Below the pieces are notes generated by a model. It worked only from the letters and a program-made list of their open reading frames with translations, made no database searches and was not told the DNA's origin. The translations under genes were made by a program, and so were the position numbers. Positions 43,472 to 47,044 of a DNA stretch of 47,044 nucleotides are shown here, one piece after another; within the stretch, counting starts at the first letter, position 1, and each line of letters starts with the position of its first letter. Source of the stretch: an uncultured Chlorobiaceae bacterium (GTDB lineage Bacteria > Bacteroidota > Chlorobiia > Chlorobiales > Chlorobiaceae); NCBI GenBank assembly GCA_903836465.1, contig CAILRB010000008.1, positions 1-47,044 on the forward strand, written 5' to 3'.

Positions 43472-46400
43472 ATGGCCTTAAATGTTTTTAATGAAGAGAA
43501 TTACTTAACGGATCTCCTTGCAGTTCTTCAATCCTCCACACTCTCTAAAACCGTTATTTCGGTTATATCGGACCCTCATTATTACGCGCCATCTCTTGGC
43601 ACAGAAGGAGCCACCTTTGAAGCATACCTTGCCGGCGACCGCAAAATGATTCCGGAAAGCGATGCTATCCTCCAATCCGCGATAGACATTGTTAAAGCTG
43701 AAAAACCGAATATCCTGCTTATCTCTGGCGACCTTACCAAGGACGGCGAAAAGGTAAGCCATGAGGCCTTTGCTGGATACCTTGCTGAGCTCGAAAGCAC
43801 AGGTGTGCAGGTTTATGTGATTCCCGGCAACCACGACATCAACAACCCTGATGCCATGAGCTATGACGGCGCCACTGCTACACCGGTAGAATCGGTCAGT
43901 GCTGAAGACTTTCAGCATATCTATGCGGATTTCGGATATGGCGAAGCCATCTACAAGGACCCGAGTTCACTGAGTTATGTTGCGGAGGCGTCGGACAATC
44001 TCTGGATCCTCGGTATCGACAGTTGTAAGTACGCTCAGAACGGAACCTACCCTGAAACCTCCGGCAGTCTGAACGCTGCAACAAAGCAATGGGCTCTCGA
44101 CATCCTTGCGGAAGCCAAAATCAAGGGTATTACGGTCATCGGCATGATGCATCATAACCTGTCTGAACACTTCACGCTACAAGCCGACTTGTTTCCGGAT
44201 TATGTGATAGCAGATGATACTACCGACGGCACATCCCTTGCTCAGGAGTTGGCTGATGCAGGTTTAAGCATGATGTTTACCGGTCACTTCCATGCCAATG
44301 ATGTCAATCGGGATGCCGCAAGCGGGCTTTATGAAATTGAAACCGGTTCACTGGTCACCTGGCCCAGCCCGGTCCGCACCGTCACCATCAACAACGACCA
44401 CACCGTCGACATCACGACGACCTCCGTTACAGAGATCGATTATGATCTTGGTGTTGCGACATCGTTTCAAGCCTATGCCACCGATTATCTCATGAGCGGC
44501 CTTAACCAGCTTGCTGTTGCATACCTAATGGGAACTTTCCATATCTCCCAGGATGCCGCAAACTACGTTGCGCCGCTCTTTTCTGCAGCCATGGCAGCGC
44601 ACTATAAAGGTGATGAAACCATGGATCAGACAACGCTTCTGACGATTCAGGCGATGGCGACATCAAGCAATCAGATGCAGAATATGCTTGCTGGCGCACT
44701 GCAGTCCCTCTGGACGGACGGTTTGCCTGCTGACAATAACGTACAGATTTCTCTTCCTGATTTCTGGGACGGCGTTACGACAGCCAGCCTGAAAGAAATT
44801 CTTGCTGACGATTACAACCTTACCCCTCAACAGCATTACGAACTCTACGGACCAAATGCTCCGCTGGTCAATGCCAGTATCGACGGACTCGGTAATGTCG
44901 TCACACTGTATTTTGAAAAAGCTCTTGATACAGAACATGTTCCTTCCGTCAGCCAGTTTGTTGTTGGTAACGGCGAAACCATTGCGACGATCAGCAGCCT
45001 TCAGGTAGTCAACAACGAGGTCATACTGACGTTGAACGCACCGCTCGACCTGTCGAAGGCTGTGAAGGTCTCCTATAACGATTTGTCCGCCGCCAACGAT
45101 ATGGCCACACTGCAGACCATCGATGGCCATGATGCGCTCTCATTCCAGGAAGTTGCGATCACCAACGCGCTTTCCCTTACTGGCAACAAAAGTGAATCCT
45201 TCGCTTTTGCCTCTTCAATCTCTCTTGCGGGAGCTGAAATATCGGCATTTGATGCTGCGAGCGGGAGACTTTTTGTCACTTCATTTACCGGTTTGCAGGT
45301 TGTCAGCGTGGATGCCGCTCTTCATATGACACTCCTTGCGACTATTCCACTTGGAAGCAATGATCTGAACAGCGTTGCGGTTAAAAACGGCCTAGTTTCA
45401 GTTGCTGTGGCCGCCGCAGACAAGACCCTGCCAGGAACGGTCTATTTCCTCGATGCCAACGGGACGATAGGTGATGCATCGATGATTATTGGTAGCATCA
45501 CCGTAGGGGCAAACCCCGACATGCTAACCTTCAGCGCCGACGGAAAGACCGTTCTGGTCGCTAACGAAGGTGAAATGGCCAGCATGACCAGTAATCCCGA
45601 AGGCTCGGTCAGCATTATCGACCTCAGTAATGGTGTCGCTGCCGCAACGGTCAAGACGGCCTCATTTACAGCGTTCAACGATAAATTTGCAGAATTGCGG
45701 GCAGAAGGTGTTCGCCTGTTCGATGGAATTACTGTTGCCAATGACCTCGAACCAGAATACATCAGTATCTCACCTGATGGCAAAACCGCCTTTGTGACTC
45801 TGCAAGAGAACAATGCAATTGGTATTCTCGATATAGCCACAGGAACATTTACCGATATTGTGCCTCTGGGGTTCAAAAGCTGGCTTGGCCTGCCGTTGGA
45901 CGGCAGCGACAAGGGCACCTACACACCACTGACTAACTTGCCTGTATTTGGTCAGTACATGCCTGATGGAATAGGTTCGTTTACAGGCTCTGACGGCAAA
46001 GCCTACTACATTATTGCCAACGAAGGAGACGATCGTAATGACTTCATGTCACCTGATGCCGTAAAACTTAAAGATATAGCCAGTTACGTCGATCCTGTCA
46101 GCGGACATAACTTTTCGTTGGACCCTGGGTTGATCGCAAAATATGGCAATCTGCTGAGCACCTCGGCAATAGGCAACTTGAGAATCTCTCTTGCACCCGG
46201 CAACAACGGTGACATTAATGGCGACGGAGTTATCGAACAAATTCAGGCATACGGAGCACGATCCTTCAGCATTCTTAATGCCGATGGTACCATCGTTTTC
46301 GACAGTGGGTCGCAGATTGAGCAGTTTGCAGCCTCGACAGGCTCTTTCAATTCGGCTGATCCTGCGACCTCCGGTATTTTTGTTGACACCCGTTCCGACA

Positions 46401-47044
46401 ATAAAGGCCCCGAGCCTGAAGGCATTGCAATCGGGCAGATCGGGGGAAAAACTCTTGCATTCGTCGGCCTGGAGCGTGCGGGAGGCGCAATCATGGTCTA
46501 TGACGTAACTGATCCCCTGCATGTCAGTTTTGTTCAATCCCTCCACAATCCTGATGATTCCAAAGCTCTCAGCGGTGATGGAGCTGAATCCGGCGCTGGC
46601 CCCGAAGGGATTACCTTTGTGTCCAGTGATGCCAGCCCAAGTGGGCAGAATTTGCTTTTTGTCTCTAACGAGTATGCAAAAACGGTCAGCATGTTCACGA
46701 TAACAAATCTGAACGATGCTCCGACGGTAGTCAGCACGATAGCTGATGTATCGACATCTGAAGATGCACTGTTCAGCCTTATGGTGCCCGTTGGAACATT
46801 CAATGATGTTGATGCCGGCGACAGCCTGACCTACAGTGCAACACTGGCAGATGGCACTCAACTGCCCGCATGGCTGAAATTCGATGGTGAACTTCAGGGC
46901 ACACTGAAATACTCCACAACTGCTACAGATACCTACTTTTCCCAATCAGGCAAGTGGCCTGCAACAGATTCTGCGTCGGCCATTACGGCTATGGTCACCG
47001 GAGGAAAAACGGATGCTGGTAACATAGCATGGCAAAGCGGTGAC
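43472..47044 (+). CDS. Giant extracellular-type protein: metallophosphoesterase + choice-of-anchor-I-like + cadherin-like domain (partial)
   Basis: At least 1191 codons, open to the right edge. Residues about 25-300 are a calcineurin-like phosphoesterase: ISDPHYY, SGDLTKDG, IPGNHDIN, GMMHHN and FTGHFHAN. A middle part of unknown type follows. Residues about 590-1075 match the choice-of-anchor-I pattern (beta-propeller-like phrases NPDMLTFSADGKTVLVANEG, LEPEYISISPDGKTAFVTLQ and GKAYYIIANEGDDRND, with an EF-hand-like DINGDGVIE). From about 1080 on, NDAPTVVSTIADVSTSEDALFS begins a cadherin-like/dystroglycan-type domain. There is no N-terminal signal peptide, so type I secretion through a C-terminal signal (outside the window) is likely. 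Good ribosome binding site (AGGAG, 6-nt gap). Possibly a surface phosphatase or adhesin. Confidence 0.85.
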   Translation, partial: MALNVFNEENYLTDLLAVLQSSTLSKTVISVISDPHYYAPSLGTEGATFEAYLAGDRKMIPESDAILQSAIDIVKAEKPNILLISGDLTKDGEKVSHEAFAGYLAELESTGVQVYVIPGNHDINNPDAMSYDGATATPVESVSAEDFQHIYADFGYGEAIYKDPSSLSYVAEASDNLWILGIDSCKYAQNGTYPETSGSLNAATKQWALDILAEAKIKGITVIGMMHHNLSEHFTLQADLFPDYVIADDTTDGTSLAQELADAGLSMMFTGHFHANDVNRDAASGLYEIETGSLVTWPSPVRTVTINNDHTVDITTTSVTEIDYDLGVATSFQAYATDYLMSGLNQLAVAYLMGTFHISQDAANYVAPLFSAAMAAHYKGDETMDQTTLLTIQAMATSSNQMQNMLAGALQSLWTDGLPADNNVQISLPDFWDGVTTASLKEILADDYNLTPQQHYELYGPNAPLVNASIDGLGNVVTLYFEKALDTEHVPSVSQFVVGNGETIATISSLQVVNNEVILTLNAPLDLSKAVKVSYNDLSAANDMATLQTIDGHDALSFQEVAITNALSLTGNKSESFAFASSISLAGAEISAFDAASGRLFVTSFTGLQVVSVDAALHMTLLATIPLGSNDLNSVAVKNGLVSVAVAAADKTLPGTVYFLDANGTIGDASMIIGSITVGANPDMLTFSADGKTVLVANEGEMASMTSNPEGSVSIIDLSNGVAAATVKTASFTAFNDKFAELRAEGVRLFDGITVANDLEPEYISISPDGKTAFVTLQENNAIGILDIATGTFTDIVPLGFKSWLGLPLDGSDKGTYTPLTNLPVFGQYMPDGIGSFTGSDGKAYYIIANEGDDRNDFMSPDAVKLKDIASYVDPVSGHNFSLDPGLIAKYGNLLSTSAIGNLRISLAPGNNGDINGDGVIEQIQAYGARSFSILNADGTIVFDSGSQIEQFAASTGSFNSADPATSGIFVDTRSDNKGPEPEGIAIGQIGGKTLAFVGLERAGGAIMVYDVTDPLHVSFVQSLHNPDDSKALSGDGAESGAGPEGITFVSSDASPSGQNLLFVSNEYAKTVSMFTITNLNDAPTVVSTIADVSTSEDALFSLMVPVGTFNDVDAGDSLTYSATLADGTQLPAWLKFDGELQGTLKYSTTATDTYFSQSGKWPATDSASAITAMVTGGKTDAGNIAWQSGD

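Noticed and set aside
45442-46945. Minus-strand frames of 158 and 298 codons at the right end
   Set aside because: They are antisense to the giant phosphoesterase reading frame, which is continuous here and has coherent domains.
1-47044. Search by eye for CRISPR arrays, transposases, integrases and phage genes
   Set aside because: No regularly spaced direct repeats with unique spacers and no transposase or integrase reading frame were found; the repeats seen are coding repeats or single palindromes.

Overview
This window looks like a chromosome segment of a green sulfur bacterium (Chlorobiaceae, genus Chlorobium or close). The evidence is a plant/cyanobacterial-type carotene desaturase (crtQ) beside a type III glutamine synthetase and an Lrp-type regulator, the arsS plus two glycosyltransferase genes behind it, and a bacillithiol deacetylase (bshB1-type); this neighbourhood matches what I remember of Chlorobaculum tepidum. 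No rRNA, insertion sequence, prophage or CRISPR array was seen.

Layout. (1) 1-4262, minus strand: an assimilatory sulfate reduction operon (small siroheme sulfite reductase - cysH - cysD - cysNC, the last cut by the window edge), headed by a tRNA-Cys at 4534-4607. Most green sulfur bacteria live on sulfide and lack this pathway; from memory it occurs in few lineages, among them Fe(II)-oxidising Chlorobium. (2) 4711-6200: a porin gene with a long leader. Its upstream region carries the same dyad operator as the sulfite reductase promoter (19 of 21 positions identical), and the leader holds a terminator hairpin plus a mutually exclusive 13-bp antiterminator pairing. Together these suggest that the porin and the sulfur operon share one regulator. 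(3) 6544-12165: periplasmic cyclophilin, a small hypothetical gene, a PLP aminotransferase, aroK-aroB, coaX and a membrane protein. (4) 12316-15081: lrp-like regulator and glnN in one minus-strand operon, with a perfect palindrome just upstream of the regulator. (5) 15434-21418: crtQ-arsS-two glycosyltransferases as a tight operon, a 27-residue-repeat protein, dut and bshB1. (6) 21463-30869: two giant minus-strand genes (about 1361 and 1756 aa) that I cannot assign to any family; this is the best candidate for an undescribed system. (7) 31096-41758: a phosphate block, phoB-phoR on one side and phoU-ppk1-metallophosphoesterase on the other, separated by accessory genes (AT-rich membrane protein, secreted AcpA-type phosphatase, cysteine-rich repeat protein). 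Four TTAACA-like hexamers at 11-bp spacing lie between phoB and the accessory genes and look like a Pho box. (8) 41787-47044: a two-helix membrane protein, a small hypothetical protein and the first ~1190 codons of a giant protein with metallophosphoesterase, choice-of-anchor-I-like and cadherin-like parts, running off the right edge.

How the parts fit: the left end makes sulfide for cysteine from sulfate; the cysteine feeds charged tRNA-Cys and bacillithiol (BshB1). The right end senses phosphate (PhoBR, PhoU), stores it (Ppk1) and releases it from esters (phosphatases). The window therefore carries scavenging systems for two nutrients, sulfur and phosphorus, with visible cis-regulatory sites for both.
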